Assembly (NCBI RefSeq): GCF_963678635.1
Contig: NC_087070.1
Coordinates: 22,245,419-22,309,418, forward strand
Reading direction: 5' to 3'
DNA from: Symsagittifera roscoffensis
Taxonomy: Eukaryota; Xenacoelomorpha; Acoela; Convolutidae
Length of the DNA stretch: 64,000 bases
A program made the translations under genes and the position numbers. Below the pieces are notes generated by a model. That model was not told the origin of the DNA. It was given only the letters and a program-made list of their open reading frames with translations, and did no database searches. Of this stretch, positions 21,092 to 33,843 are shown piece by piece; within the stretch, counting starts at the first letter, position 1; each line of letters begins with the position of its first letter.

Positions 21092-22428
21092 TTGATCTAT
21101 TTCCTGATAATAAATATCCTGCGTAGGGTATTTTTAATACTGCTAGTGCTAGTGACTGTAGAATTTGTTGTTCTTTCAAGTTCACATAATTGGTGTAGTG
21201 TTTCTGATTCTGAGAGTGTCATTTCTTGAAAAATTCTACTAATTGTGTAGTCTAATTTCATATCTAAGTGAATATCATAGTGAATTGCGCCAAAATATGT
21301 GCGGTTCATGAGTGATAGTTCTTGTAATCGTGTACTATCGGCGTCTTGTGGTTTTAATTTTCCATCTATTCTTCCTATGTTTTTCTGAAATTTTACTGAA
21401 AATTTTGTAAATTGGTGTTTTATATTTACATGCTAGTTCTGTTTCCGGGTATATTTGAAATCGTGTTAGTTTATTCTCTATATTGTGGAGGTTTCTAAAT
21501 TTAGCGTTATTGCTTCTGATTTGTTCAGGACTGACTTCTTCAAATGGGATTGATTCAATAAAAAAATTTTGGTGAAATTTAATCATTCTGGCGAGTATTT
21601 TTCTTCAGGAAACCATACAATGGTTGCTTGTGTGCGTGTTGTAGGATCGCAATATCCTTGGTCGTTTTTGCAAGGGAGTCGAATGCCTTGGTAAAGAATC
21701 ATGTCGTCTTTTAAATCTCGTGTTAGTTGTACTTTTTCAAGTTGTATTTTCCAATCAAAAAACATTATTTCTTGATATCCTTTTCCTTTTTGTATCTGCT
21801 TTGCAATTTGAAGGATCATTGATACCTATATGAGGTATCCAGTGTTTATTATTTAGATTGTATGTCAATCTTCCGTTGTTCCATGAAAGGGGAAATTTCT
21901 ATCTAGTCTAATGTGACCTTGGTGTTTTTCAAATACTGCTTGATGTGCTAGGTCTAAAAAAATTTGAAAATTTACAAGTTTTCTATTTATTCCGTCGTTT
22001 TGTGTTAAGTTTAGTCGTTTAAGTTCATTCTTACAGTCTTCAGGGCTAAGATGGAGTAATCTTTCGATATTACTTTGATAGAAAGATTCGTGGTCTAATC
22101 GGTTTTTATTTCCGTTTGAGACTTGCGAGCAATGTACTTTCTTTTCAGAAAATGTTGCTGTGAATTTGCATCCTGTTAATGTTGTTGATCGGGCTTTTGA
22201 GTATAGTGTGGCTACTATATTTGTTGTTTCTATTGCTTGTGGTTCGGATTCGCATTGTGTGACTCGATTTCTAGCGTACTTGTGTAGTGTTTTTTGTTCG
22301 TTTTCTTCACAATCATAGTGTGTTACTATTAAATCCTGAGGTCCTGTGCGAGGAGATGGCTTTGTATGTTGTTCGGGAAAAATTAGAAAAAGAATGTGTT
22401 GAAACGTAAATATCTTTAGAATATACAT
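21092..22428 (-). pseudogene. env: G1 envelope-like glycoprotein, copy B, lacks its C-terminus
   Basis: N-terminal and middle part of the env-like gene in the second tandem copy. The first frame (22428-21865, 187 residues) is longer than in copy A, which has an early stop. It shows the hydrophobic start, spaced Cys residues and an NLT glycosylation site. Later parts (21819-21583, 21586-21335, 21309-21097) are in shifted frames. At 21092 the duplication junction replaces the rest of env by pol-tail sequence, so the membrane anchor is missing. The identity remains tentative. Confidence 0.5.
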
Positions 22429-22690
22429 GTGTAAGATAATCCGGAGTATAGGTTATAAAATGTTATGTATCCAATTGTGTTTTTGGTATATCTATCGTAT
22501 TTATATATTACTTCAGTTGTTATAAATGTAGGAGGTAGTGATTGAGCTGTTATGTTTGGTAGACTTAAAGGAAAAGGGTGTTGAACAACATTATTAAGTC
22601 TGATTGTGATTTCAAATTTTAGTTGGAGACTGTTTGTTGAAGTATTTGAATGTTATGTTCTCGGATGTCGTCGTGGATATCTTGTCTATA

Positions 22691-23562
22691 TTAAAAACTA
22701 TTAAGTGCCCAACTATGGAGTCGGTTACTTTGTTGTCCAAATAGTGGAGGAGGTGCTACGAAAGTGTTCCAATCTAATCGTAAAGGGATATTTGACGATG
22801 AATGTTCTCGGTATCTAGCGTCGAGGTTGTTTGGGAAATTTAAAGGGAAAAGTGTCGGTGAGACTTGACTTAATGATGGTGTTGACGGGAGTGATAGTGT
22901 TTCTGGCAATGATGATAGCGTTGTATCAGAAGAAAGAACTATTGGTTCATTTACTATGTTCGGTTCACCTTGTGTATATGAGTTTGTTGTCCAATATGGT
23001 GGTCTTTCTGTCGTGTCTGGGGGATTAAAAGGGTTTTCTCGGATTTGTTGTGATGTGGGAGTTGAACCTAGGTAGTCTGAGCGTATATTTGAGGTGCTAT
23101 GTTGTGAAAGGAGTGTAGGAGTTTCTGGTAGTGTACTGCTTGAAAGTTCTGAGGTAGTTGGTGTTGGTGATTGGGGTATATCAAAATGAACCTGGGGGTT
23201 TGAAAATTTCTATTTCTTCGCGGATGTATAATTTGTCTATTTACTTCAACTGTATTTTGATTTTGACTAATATGTCTTATCCTATTTAATTTTTGTGGTA
23301 ATGTGGGGTACAAATTATATGTTGGTTCACTTAGGGATGCTTGTCGCTGAACCGGTTCTAGTGGTTCGGATAAGCGAGCATGTAGTTCTTCGAAAGTATA
23401 CGGGTTATCTTGAAAAGAAATTCGTGTGGATGTTTGGGGGTTTTGGGTAGTTGTAGGTCTGACTGGATTTTCCTGGGAAGATGTCGGTGAAGACTGTTTT
23501 GGTGGTGGTTGGTTAGCAATTTTGGAAATGTGAGTGATTAATCTGTTTCTTAGTGGGAAGAT
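22691..23562 (-). pseudogene. G1 Pro/Ser/Thr-rich frame before env, copy B (frameshifted)
   Basis: Second copy of the frame at 19362-20234. It is split into two frames (23313-23068 and 22909-22691) by indels around 23190 and 23070, while copy A is intact through the same stretch. Confidence 0.45.
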
Positions 23563-23645
23563 TTATGTTTATTGTAATATTCTTCGATGAAAAGAATTAA
23601 AAGGATTGTTGCTAAGGCTAATGTGACTATTGCCTTTTTACACAT
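23550..23645 (-). CDS. G1 31-residue membrane peptide, copy B
   Basis: Same peptide as at 20222-20317, 3,328 bp upstream in the tandem copy. The frame is intact here too. Confidence 0.3.
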   Translation of the reverse strand: MCKKAIVTLALATILLILFIEEYYNKHKSSH

Positions 23646-24233
23646 TTGCACACTGTCATAATTAGGGATGATAAAAATGTGATGAAGATTACGAATAGTA
23701 AAAAAATATCTGTTCTACTAAAAATTGTTCGTATCATTTAAATAGACTTTGAATTATCGTACCTGTGAATGTGGTCAATGATTGGGAGAGTTTGTTTTTA
23801 TTTGTTGGGTAATCTGGGGAATTTTTGAAATATTTGTACTGTAGGCCAAATGATTATAGTCCCTTTTTACTTTAGGCTAATTTGCCATTTTTGGTTGGAA
23901 AGTTTTTGAGGTCTAAATTGGGAAAATATTTTTGATCTTCACATTATTTGATAGTGGAGGGCTGTAATATTATGCTGGTGTTTATTTTAGTTGTCAAATT
24001 TTAGCAAGTTGCTTATTTTTGACCTGGAGGTTGGAAAGTTATAGTTATAGATATGCCTGGAGATTAATATTTATCGGCTAGTAGGTTTGTGTTAGAGATA
24101 TTGAAGGTGACGGATTTGAGTAATTCCTATTGGCTGAATTTGAACTAGAATTGTTGCGTGATTTTCAGCATGTTATCTTGAAAATATGAAAGTTCAAAAT
24201 GATTTAGAGATGTACGAATGATTGACTCTAAAT
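23646..24233 (-). other. G1 spacer between pol and the env region
   Basis: About 590 bp of AT-rich sequence with no gene seen; duplicated at 20318-20900. A splice acceptor for a subgenomic env message could lie here but none can be picked with confidence. Confidence 0.4.
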
Positions 24234-26214
24234 TTAAAGTTGTTTTTGAAATTCAACTGTCTTTAATAATTTAGATTGTGGGATGAATGTTTTGTAATTT
24301 TTACGTGGTTGATTTCTAAGTCGTGATAAAAATCTGTGTTCTGACTTTTCTATTTGTTCTTGTGGTAAGACTTTTTCTATCATTTTCCTGTTTTTTCTTT
24401 CTTTTTGAGGTATTTTTGGGTCTGGTGTTTTTGTGTTTTGTTTTTGATCTTGTTTATGATAAATGTCGTCATGTACATTTGTTTCTTGTTCTGTATATGT
24501 ATTGTTTTGAATAACTTTTAAACCTGTAAAAGAGTATAATTGGGTTAATTCGCGTAAGGCGTAATCTTTTGGGTAGTAAGGTAATACATTGTTTCGATGT
24601 TAAACAATTTCTTTTTTAGTTGAATCTGTGAGTTTGTATGTTACTTCAGTGGGTTTTGCAATTATTTGATATGGTCCTTTTTGAAGTGGTTGTAATTTTT
24701 TGGAGATTCTTTTTTGTGTATTAAAATTAGGTATTAAAACAAATGTTCCAATTTTTAAATCTGTGGCTGGCATAAAACGTGAATTAATTTGGCTGTTTAT
24801 GTTTTGCCTTTGTAACAATTTCTTTGTTACTTTTTGATAGATTTCACTATGCTTTTTATTTAAAATCCATTCGGTATGTGTGCCGGAGGCTAGTTTGAGA
24901 ACTTGTGGGTGATGAAAATGATCTTCATCGTGTGTGTGTAATGGTAGATTATAGCATATTGAATCTTTATTTGCTTTGCAATGACCTTGTGCATTTTTGT
25001 GAGCATTTGCTGTGAACATAATTGGTTTTCTTGGTTTTTGATTAAAAACCATTTCATATGGTGACATTCCTAAAGTTGTCGTTATTTGCGAATTTTATGA
25101 TAAGGGAAATAATTTTACATCTGCTGACCATTCTGTGTATTTTGTATCATTTCCATTAATGAGACATCTAAGATACTCTTGTAATGAACGGTTCATACCT
25201 TGGACTAAACCGTTTGTCCAAGGTGCATGAGATGTACGTGGTTAATGTTTAATGTTGTATAAGTGGCATAGTGTGATTATTTCATTATTAATAAATTCTG
25301 TACCGTTGTCTGTAACTAGGATTTCGGGTAATCCGAATTTAGATATCCATTGTTCATAAAGTGTTGTGTAGGCATAATAAGCATTACAATGTGGTACTGG
25401 GTTGAGTGCTACATAGTGCGTGAATGCATCAACAATGACCATATTATAAGAATTTCCTTCAGAGGATGGTGAAATTGGTCCTTTAGTGTCAAATGAAATT
25501 CTATGGTTAAAATATAAACTTTATCCTTTAAAATCTTGTTTTTGTGCTATTTGGTTTTGATTTGGATAAGGTTTGTTCAATTGACATATTATACAATCAT
25601 TGCATAATACTTTTATCCAAATTGGGGCATTTGGAAAGTAAAAATTTTGTGTGAAATTCGAGTATGTCTTTTCTGATCCTGAGTGTCCTTTTGTATTTTG
25701 TGTATGGGAGATGATAAATGCTGTCAGTATCATACTTAAAGGAAGACAGGGAACTTTAGAATCAACTAATTGATATTCTAAAAGATCTGTATTTTCATTG
25801 ATTGTTGTGTTATTACTTTTTCGGTAAAAGCGAAGGAGTGTTTTGTTTCCTAAAATTGTGGTGTCAGCTTTTGCTGGTTTTGTTTTAAATTTGTGCCATG
25901 ATTTGAGTTGTCTAATTACTGGGTCAAATTTTTGGTATTGTTTTAAAAGTTCAAGTGTAATTTTTTCTGTTGGTGGGAGAAAAATATTTTCAATTTCTGG
26001 TTTTGATAAATGAATTGTGTCAAGTGGGTCATGGAGATTAAAAACTTGGTTTATTGTGTATTTTGAATCATTCGTTTGTGGTCCTGATAAATTTGTTTTA
26101 TCGGTCAAATTTTCTTTTTCAATTAATAGAAAAAGGTCTTTTTTTTGCGGTTGTTGTTTTTTTTCTTTTGTTGAGTATTATTTTTTATCCATTGTGAGTA
26201 TGGAATTGGTTTAA
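24234..26214 (-). pseudogene. pol: G1 integrase and Pol C-terminal tail (broken)
   Basis: The HHCC finger is visible as TKGHSGSEKTYSNF and CNDCIICQLNK (near 25700-25580). The core has MVIVDAFTHYVALNP and VTDNGTEF (25442-25242) for the two Asp residues. The expected Glu position reads NGLVQGMNR, so the catalytic Glu is Gln. SPYEMVFNQKPRKP (25067) and the GPYQIIAKPTEVTYKL module near the C-terminus are typical of Ty3/gypsy integrases. Stops occur near 25242 and at 24600, after which a charged tail runs to 24234. The duplication breakpoint at 24447 falls in this tail. Confidence 0.82.
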
Positions 26215-26435
26215 AAGTAGATGTACCTAATAATTCAACTTCATAGTGATTATTTTGGCAATCTAGGTAAAGTGGAAATAGTTATAGATTATTTATTTGT
26301 GATTGGTCAATGTCAGTTTTTACTGCGTATTTGTATTCTAATCGGGGTGATGTTTCATTTTTTGCGAGACAGAATTTGATATTTTTTGGTATTTCAACTG
26401 TGGTTTTTCGTGTGAGTAGTTCAGATGGCGTAATT

Positions 26436-28209
26436 CTACTTACTGTATCTGGTAATGCAAGGTTCTTTCCTGCTGTCCAAACTATATGGGATTTTCATTA
26501 AAATTAATTGAAATCTATAAACTCTATGATTTGGATTTGACTTTTGTGTGAAAGGAAATTTAATTGGTTTATGATCTGTAAATAAAACTGTTGGGTGTTT
26601 TGATCCAAGTATCAGAAATTCGTATTCTGTGAGGGTGTATATTATAGCTGTACATTCTCTCATTAGAGTAGAGAGTCGTAGCTCGGCTTGTGTGAATAAT
26701 CGTGAATTTGCTGATATAAGATTCATTTTATTTGTTCCACTATGTGATTGTAATAATGCTGCGCCGATGCCAAAATTTGAAGCATCGCACATTGCATAGA
26801 ATGGTTGGTCTGGATCTGGAATTGTAATTGAAATTTGCTCTGTCAAAAGTTTTTTAATTTCTTCAAATCGTGTTTGATGTTCAGTGGTCCATTCAAAATT
26901 ATTTTGTTGTCTGAGGATGTTATAGAAAGGTCTTAAATATAACTGCATTTTGTGAACATATTTACCTGAGAAATTCAACATTCCAAGGAATTCTTGGATT
27001 TTCTTTTTATTTGTAGGTGGTTGAAGTTTTTGAATTGCATCAATGCGTGATTTTAATGGGATCATAAGGTTTTGTTCAATATTATGTCCTAGAAATTTAT
27101 CGCGTGTTAAGAAGAAATGTGATTTATCGGGGGCTGCTTTCAGATTTTCGTTCTGAAGTATTTTTTGATTTTTTTCTAAGACTATAAACATTTCGTCTTT
27201 AGTTTTTGATTGCATAAAAGCATCATCTAAATTTGTGATTGCATTTTTCTTGAGTATTAGTTGTCTAAAAATTTTACTCATGAAAGCTGAAAAAGCTGCT
27301 GGTCCTATGGATATTCCATAGAATAATCGATTAAATTCGTATTGTTGATTTCCAATAACGAAACTGTGTTAATCTTCGTGATTGTTCATCTAGTGGCATT
27401 TGATTGTAAGCACTATTCATATCTGCGGTTGTAAAGTACTTACCATTTATTTTTGTTAGGATAACTTGTATTGGTTCAATGGGCCAATTACTTTTTGATT
27501 CGTCAATTAGTGAATTGAGATATCTAGCGTCTAAAACTATTTTTTAGTGATTCACCTTTTGCGAGAATGATAACAGGGTTGATGAAGGTATTACCTTTTG
27601 GTTGTTCTTCTTTATTTACTGGTGATATAGTTTCGTATTGTTCTTAAATATCAAGTAGTCTATTTACCTTGTCGTGTAAGTGAATCGGTACTTTACTTGC
27701 TCTTTGTTTTTTGAAAACTGCGTCAGGTTTTAATGGAAGGTGTAGTAATGAACTAATTTTTCCAACGTCAAATTTTGATGTTGCGTAGACTGTTGAATAT
27801 TTTATCAGTTGTTTAGCTAATTTGTCAAATTCATCTTGTGTTATTTGTGAATATTGCAAATTATGTTGTTCTTTTGTGTAATTTGTTATATTAAATGTCG
27901 GTTTAAAATATGGTGTTTTTGTGAAGTAATCTGTATTTCTTTTTTCATTACTTATTATATTATTTATGGATAATTCTTTGTCAAGAACTGTTGATTGACA
28001 AACATCTAATAGTTGTAATATAATACTTACTCGATATGCGAAGTTGTAGCGTTTGATTCACAATATCCTAATATTCCTAAGTGTAATGTTATTTTATATG
28101 GTGTATTATTATACACGTGTATTGAAATAATATCGGAATTTGCTTTTTTTAATGTTGAGATTGTAATTTTGAAAAATATGTGATTGGGTTTAAATTCGAA
28201 ATCTGACAT
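26436..28209 (-). pseudogene. pol: G1 reverse transcriptase and RNase H (broken)
   Basis: The RT N-terminus is in frame 27859-27644 (KPDAVFKKQRASKVPIHL). The middle part is spread over shifted frames (FYGISIGPAAFSAFM near 27300). The frame 27281-26436 carries the catalytic region, but the YxDD motif reads ITNLDDAFMQS, with Asn for Tyr. The connection EFLGMLNFSGKYVHKM follows, then RNase H with YAMCDASNFGIGAALLQSH, RECTAIIYTLTEYEF and LFTDHKPIKF. At least four stops or frameshifts are present, so no active enzyme is expected. The upstream frame 28209-28027 is a linker between protease and RT. Confidence 0.85.
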
Positions 28210-28452
28210 GAAAAGTTGTTGTTTGTTTTGACTTTTGTCATACTGATGACCTTGTTTTTTTGAAAAATTATATACATTTCCTGATAGTGGTTTCAGATGT
28301 TTCCGTCCTTGATTATAAATGGGGTAAAATTTTGAGAAAAATGGTGGTTTTTTGTTTAATCTTTGAAAGAATGTTAAGGCTGTGTTTTTCGTTTTTGTAT
28401 ATTTATCTTTGATATGGATTTTACTATTTAAGATGCTTATTGTTGGTATACA

Positions 28453-29178
28453 TTAAGTTATAAACGGTATGCCAATGATATTATGCTTAATATCAGTAAT
28501 TTGAAATGTTTGTTTGAATGGCTTGTTCAAAATCTTGTTTTGTTCCATAGTTCTTGTTGGAACAAGGAATAGTTGGATTTTTCCATAATGTACTAATGTT
28601 GATCCTTGTGCTGTTGCTAATTTACTAGATGTTTCAAGAGGTGTTAAATTCGGATGCAGTGTTTTGATTTCATTCCATGTGGGAATGTTAATGATATTTG
28701 ATTCTGCTCCTGAGTCGATTAAAAAATCAATTTCAAGATCTGGTGGTTGAAATTCTTTACTTCTTGGACTCTCTAAGAGAAATGGGATTGCCCAAGTTTT
28801 TTCTCTCGGTTGTTCTTTTTGTATGTTTTGATAAATATGTTTTGTGTTTGAGCATTGTACTTCGTATTTTTTATCAGGTAAAATTACAGTGTTAATTTCG
28901 TTCACTTCCTGAGTAGTTCGGGTATTATTATTAATGTGGCTAGTGTGATAATTATGAAGAAGTTCCAATTGATTTTCATTTATGTGTGAACTAAAGGGTT
29001 GTTCATATATGATAGGTTCATAGTCGTTTTCGACTGTTATCATATTTACTGAGATGTTATTATCTGTATCATTTTCAGTATCTGTAGATTCACAATTAAT
29101 GTGATTTAATTGTAATTCATTATTTTGTGTGTCATCAATACCTGGGGGGTCTGAAGGTGTTTCTTCATTTGTTTGCAC
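28453..29178 (-). pseudogene. pro: G1 aspartic protease region
   Basis: 241-codon frame with an acidic Asn-rich N-terminal half and the retroviral-type active site IDFLIDSGAESNII (DSG near 28709-28717). A conserved NIIGIPFIT motif ends the frame, corresponding to the flap/helix part of retropepsins. Protease would cut the Gag-Pol precursor. It follows gag directly with an overlapping frame at 29106-29178, so a gag/pro frame change or a mutation lies there. Confidence 0.8.
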
Positions 29179-31056
29179 TTGGTTGATGTGTCTTTGATGC
29201 TTTGGTGTGTTACTTCTGTATCGATGTTTAGAATCGGGGTAAAGGTTATTATTCCCATAGAGTGATTGGGAATAATTTCTGTATCTATTGTTGTAGCTTG
29301 AGTTTCGGTTTTGTGAATTATTTCGTGATCTGTTATGATAATTATCATTTGGTCTTTGATAATTTGATCTATTTTATGAGTTATTCCTTGATCTGTTGTT
29401 TGTATAGTTCTGATTTCGATTGTTGGAGTAACTTCTATTCCCATTGTTTGAATAGTTTCTATTTCTGTTGTATGATGAGTTTCGTGATCTATTGTTGGAA
29501 TAGTGTCTATTCCTTGGGTTTGAATGGGAACTGGATGTAGAAACAAATTCTGTTGTGTTGGAATTCGATCGTGAATACTTATTTCTATTTTGGTTATTTT
29601 GACTATTCGATCGACTGTATCTATTTTGTGAGAAATTTCGTGAATTTCTTTGTTCGGGCGATCTACCTCTATAACTGGAGTTATATGGTGATCGATTTCT
29701 TGAATAATTTGAAATGCCTGGGAGTGGTTTTCCAGAGCTATTATTACTGTGTATACTCTTGTTTGGTAGGTTTTCATCTTTTTTCATGTATTGGTAGAAT
29801 GATTTATTTGGTTCTTTGTGTTTTTGAGAATTATTCTGATTATCTTGTTGTTTTTGTCTACATTCGGCAATACTGTGTCCGTATCGTCGGCAATAATTAC
29901 ACCATTTCTTAAAAAATGGTTTGCCTCTAAAGTTTGGGTTCTTTTCATAGAGTTTAGTATTTCAGTGATTTTTTCAATCAAGTTTGTATGTGATCCTTGT
30001 ATGTTATTTATATGGGTAGCATTTGTTTTTATCCGATTAACATACTGTAGATTTAAATTTTCTGTTTCTTCAAGTTTCATTGTGATTTCTGCTTGTTCTT
30101 ATTTATCTACTAATTTTCTGAAGTCTTAATCTGGTTCTCGAATTGATGAGGGGTGTGATGCTCTCTTTTTTATAGCTATTTTCCTTAATTGAGGTGTTAA
30201 GGTCATCATTAAAATTTCTGTCATTTTTGTGTTTTTGTAATCATGTGTATTGAGTGAATATGCTTTTAAAACTAGTGTTTGGATTCGAACTGCTAATTGT
30301 TTGATTGTTTTGTTTGGTAATCTGCGAATTTCGTTGCATAAATTTTTTTGATGTTGTTTGTTTCTTTCAGAATCAAACATTTTTTGAAAATTCCTGTGTG
30401 ATTTTTTTCCAATCTGATTTTATTTCTATAGGTAGTACTGAAAACCAATTTTGGGCTGCGCCATCTAGTGTTGTTTGGATTAACGCTGTACGTCGTTGTA
30501 TCCAATTTTGATGGAGTGGCGTATTAATTGGTTCGGGTCCTATATCTTAAATTAAATTTGCTGTGACTGCGTTTAAATAGTCTTCTACAGAATATTCAGG
30601 GTCTGTGCCTGTGAATACCATCAGTGGTTTATTTGATGTTATCGGTGATCCACCCATGAGGTATGGATTCATAGTCATCTGTAGTTATTCTGCGGCATTT
30701 GGTATTTGTGAAAAATTTGTCAGTTGATTTTTTGTTATTTCATGTTGTTGTAAATAATATGGTAGTGGTATTTCGTTTTGCATTTGAGTTGGTTGGTAAA
30801 AATGCCTAGTCATTGGGTTTTATGATTGTATAGGTTGAAAAGATTGTGCGTTATTTGAGTTTTGGATATGCAGTGGTTGTTGAATTTGCATATCTGCTGA
30901 ATTTTGGGGGTAAATCTTTATATTTGTGATGGTTGAGATTGCCGCGGTCTTTGTGTTCGATATTCCTGTGTATATGGTGCAAAAATGTCTGGTTGATGAT
31001 AATCATCATCGTCAGATGATAAGTAATTTGTGTAATAAGGTGTTTGCTGTTTATTC
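29106..31056 (-). pseudogene. gag: G1 Gag with CCHC zinc knuckle and Arg/Ser/Asn-rich tail
   Basis: A capsid-type Gag domain is spread over frames from about 30,830 to 29,784, with EIRRLPNKTIKQLAVRIQ and MTEILMMTLTPQLRKIAIKK (30380-30126). A canonical zinc knuckle CNYCRRYGHSIAEC lies near 29,870-29,911. Below it is a low-complexity RNRSYSNN-type tail with short internal repeats (29,787-29,374) that binds nucleic acid in similar proteins. Stops occur in the capsid part (near 30,550 and 30,690) and frames shift several times. Confidence 0.75.
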
Positions 31057-32431
31057 CTATTTTTTTTGAAAAAATGGGTAATTTTCACTATTATCCTGTG
31101 GAGGGTGTGGATTTTCTTGGAAATTTACTGAATTAGTCGATGTATTTGGAAGATTCCAATAATGAGAACATACGTGATTTAGGTTTTGCAAACTTTTTCG
31201 GGGGAGGGGGGGTTGATTTGTTTTTGACTGATTTACATAATTATAGTTGTGTTCTTCAAAATTGTTTCTTGTGAACGTTTTTCGTGTTTCCGACTGTTTT
31301 GTCATTAGTATATATGTCTAATAGTCCATATGTGAAAATTGTGGGGCAACCGAAGGTTTAACGGTCGATTGTAAGGTTACTTGTGGTTGTGATGTATTTG
31401 TATGTTTTGGTGTTGTGAGGTTTGGACGTATTGGTGAGATACTTTGTTGTGTAGTTGATACTGTTGTTTGGACTATTTCTTCATTTATGAAGTGTGATGG
31501 TGTTTGAATATCTTGTTGTGTAAGATTTTTGGTTCCATTGAGGTTTTCATTATGTATAACTGTTGAATTTAAGCTGTTATTTCGTGTATCGGGTAAAAAT
31601 GTATTATAATTTAAAGGTAATGCATCAATTGTTAGTGGTAATACTTTTACATAATCTTTGTGAAAAGATATTGTACTTATTACTTGACTTGATATATCTG
31701 CTGGGAAACTTAAAAATTCTGGATGAGACGTAATCTGATTGTTCTGAAATGACAGTGTCGTCATTGGTACTTTGGGGTCTAAAGTTTTTTCTTGCTTGTT
31801 CAATTAAGTCGATATTATGTGTAAAATAATCAATTGTAAACCATGCTAGTATTTTTTGTAGATCATGTTTAGTGTTTTGTGATACATCATTATTGGTGGA
31901 ATTTTCACGGGTTGCGTTTAAAAATGTTAAGAATGCGGCGAATTTGTTTCTCACTTTTGTATGTTTTGATGTTTGGACTGGTGATGTACTTTGAGCTTCT
32001 GTTCTTTCTAATATAGATATATAACTATGAATTATTGCAAAAACTTCGTTGGTGAATATTGAGTTTGCTCTCTGTGAGTTTTGATATTGTATGCTTTTGA
32101 TATATTCTGTGAATACTTTTGAAATTTTTCAATCAAGATCGTCTGTTTGGATAACATATTTACCATGAAGTGTTCTTGGTGTGGTGAATTCTATGGTGTA
32201 AATTCCGTATTGTTGTGTTAGGTTACATATGTCTTTCAAATAAGGTTCTATAATTTGTCTTTTGATTTTTATGTCCGGGAATTCTGATTTGCATGGGCTG
32301 ATTCCTGGTTCAAACTAATTTACGAGTAAATTTTTGCAAAAGCGTGTTTGTCCTCTATCACTAAGTGAATTTATGATAAAGGGGAAAACTGCTTCTTCGT
32401 CTGGACTTTCGTCATTTTGAGTGTTGCTCAT
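31057..32431 (-). pseudogene. G1 frame upstream of the Gag capsid region
   Basis: Starts MSNTQNDESPDEEAVFPFI at 32431 and continues through stops (near 32318 and 32130) and a frameshift (near 31,750) to about 31,057. The middle part is helical and charged (KFAAFLTFLNATRENS); the later part is Thr/Ser/Gln-rich with repeated TTPKHTNTSQP-like stretches. It may be the N-terminal matrix-like part of Gag or a separate protein. No domain is recognised. Confidence 0.45.
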
Positions 32432-33843
32432 TTTTTCGTTTGATGACTGTTAATATATAGTTATCAATATGTCTAATTGGTTTATTCCAATTGTATAGAT
32501 ATACTGGTTTGTTTTTATATTTCTTTTTTATTCTATTTTTTCCTCTTTTTGATGAGTTTGAAGTTGTTTCTGAATCGGAAAAATATAACTGATCATGGAT
32601 TGGGCAATTTTTGTTTACTGATTCTTTTAATTTGTATAGTGCGTCTAGACTACTGATTTCTGATTCGGAGAATGCTTTTCTATTTTTTGAAAATCTCTTT
32701 CGTGTTATCTGTTTTTGTTTTATGATAAAGGGGAAACTTATAATTTTTCTTTTTATTGTTTGTCGTTTTGTTCAAATGTATCCAACTGTTTGTGTATGTG
32801 GGGTTATTACAAGATCGTATTTTTGGTCGTCTATTTCACAATTGTGTAATACGATTGTTTGTTTATTTCCTAAATTTTTCATTGATATAAGGTTTAGGAT
32901 GAAGGATGCAAGAAGTTATTAGTGATTTTAATTTTCCTAGACTGTTAGTCCTTACGATTTTTCGGTTAGCTTAACCTGGGTCTTTTTGAACAGGGTTGGA
33001 GAGAAAAGTATATCGATTCCAAAGAATGATTTTTACTTTCTCGTGGCTAGTCTAAGTTAAGGTGTTAACTTACTTAATCTTATTTAGGGGTAGTGATTGT
33101 GTTCAACGGTTGGAGAATAGTAAATCGATCCACAAGGTTCAGATATAATTAGAACGCAAGTAGTTTGTTAGATACTATATTAAACTTACTAAGTTTAAGA
33201 TTTATCCTGGGTCAGGTAAGAAGAGGGTTCAAGTGAAGGATGAATAACCGAAGTTCTTCACTGTTTAGCCTAATTTGAATGGTTAGCGTGATTAAAAAAT
33301 TTCTATTAGTCCTGGGTCTTTTGAAGAGGTTGGGTAGTGAATCGACGTTTGAGGTCGTTAGACACTTGATAAGTGGGTGGGGGAGAACAAAATTGTTCTT
33401 TTTGATCCAACGATAAGCCTTGATGATCAGAAATAAAATTTTGAAGATAGAAAGTTGATTTAGATCCAAGGAAAGCCTTGATGATCTGGTTTAAAATTAA
33501 ATAAAATTAAGTTTAAATTAATTTAAATTTATTTGGTAAAAGGTTTTAGTTTTTGATGGTATTAGTGGATTTAGGATTGCTGTTATGTTTAGGTGATGGA
33601 GCTGGAACAACAGGATGATTTATATATACTAACAATTTATTGTCATGCTACTAATTTTTATTTTTGTTTTCAATAAATATTTTTTCAAATAGTTTTATAT
33701 ATTACTGCAGAGTTGGAAGGAACGATTTGAGATCTGTTTATCAATCGTTATTGTACAATAGTAATTTTATCTAGCGCCTGAAATAATCATTGAAAATTTC
33801 CTTCAAGGATTTCATGTTTGCGAATGAAAATCTAAATTCATTG
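32432..33843 (-). other. G1 long 5' leader, no gene supported
   Basis: AT-rich leader between the small frame and the first structural gene. It contains loosely repeated CCTGGGTC-containing blocks (about 32967, 33206 and 33309) and twin copies of a GGAAAGCCTTGATGATC-like motif (33411-33490). No convincing gene. Confidence 0.4.

Larger units (their letters stand above)
21092..24447. repeat. 3.33-kb tandem duplication, copy B
   Basis: Copy joined to pol. The frames at 21097-23313 repeat those at 17769-19985 with an offset of 3,328-3,329 bp and only scattered differences. There is a small extra insertion near 23834. Confidence 0.88.

Noticed and set aside
29262-30129. Several plus-strand frames rich in Cys, Tyr and Phe
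   Set aside because: They are the opposite-strand shadow of the Asn/Ser/Arg-rich Gag tail of G1.
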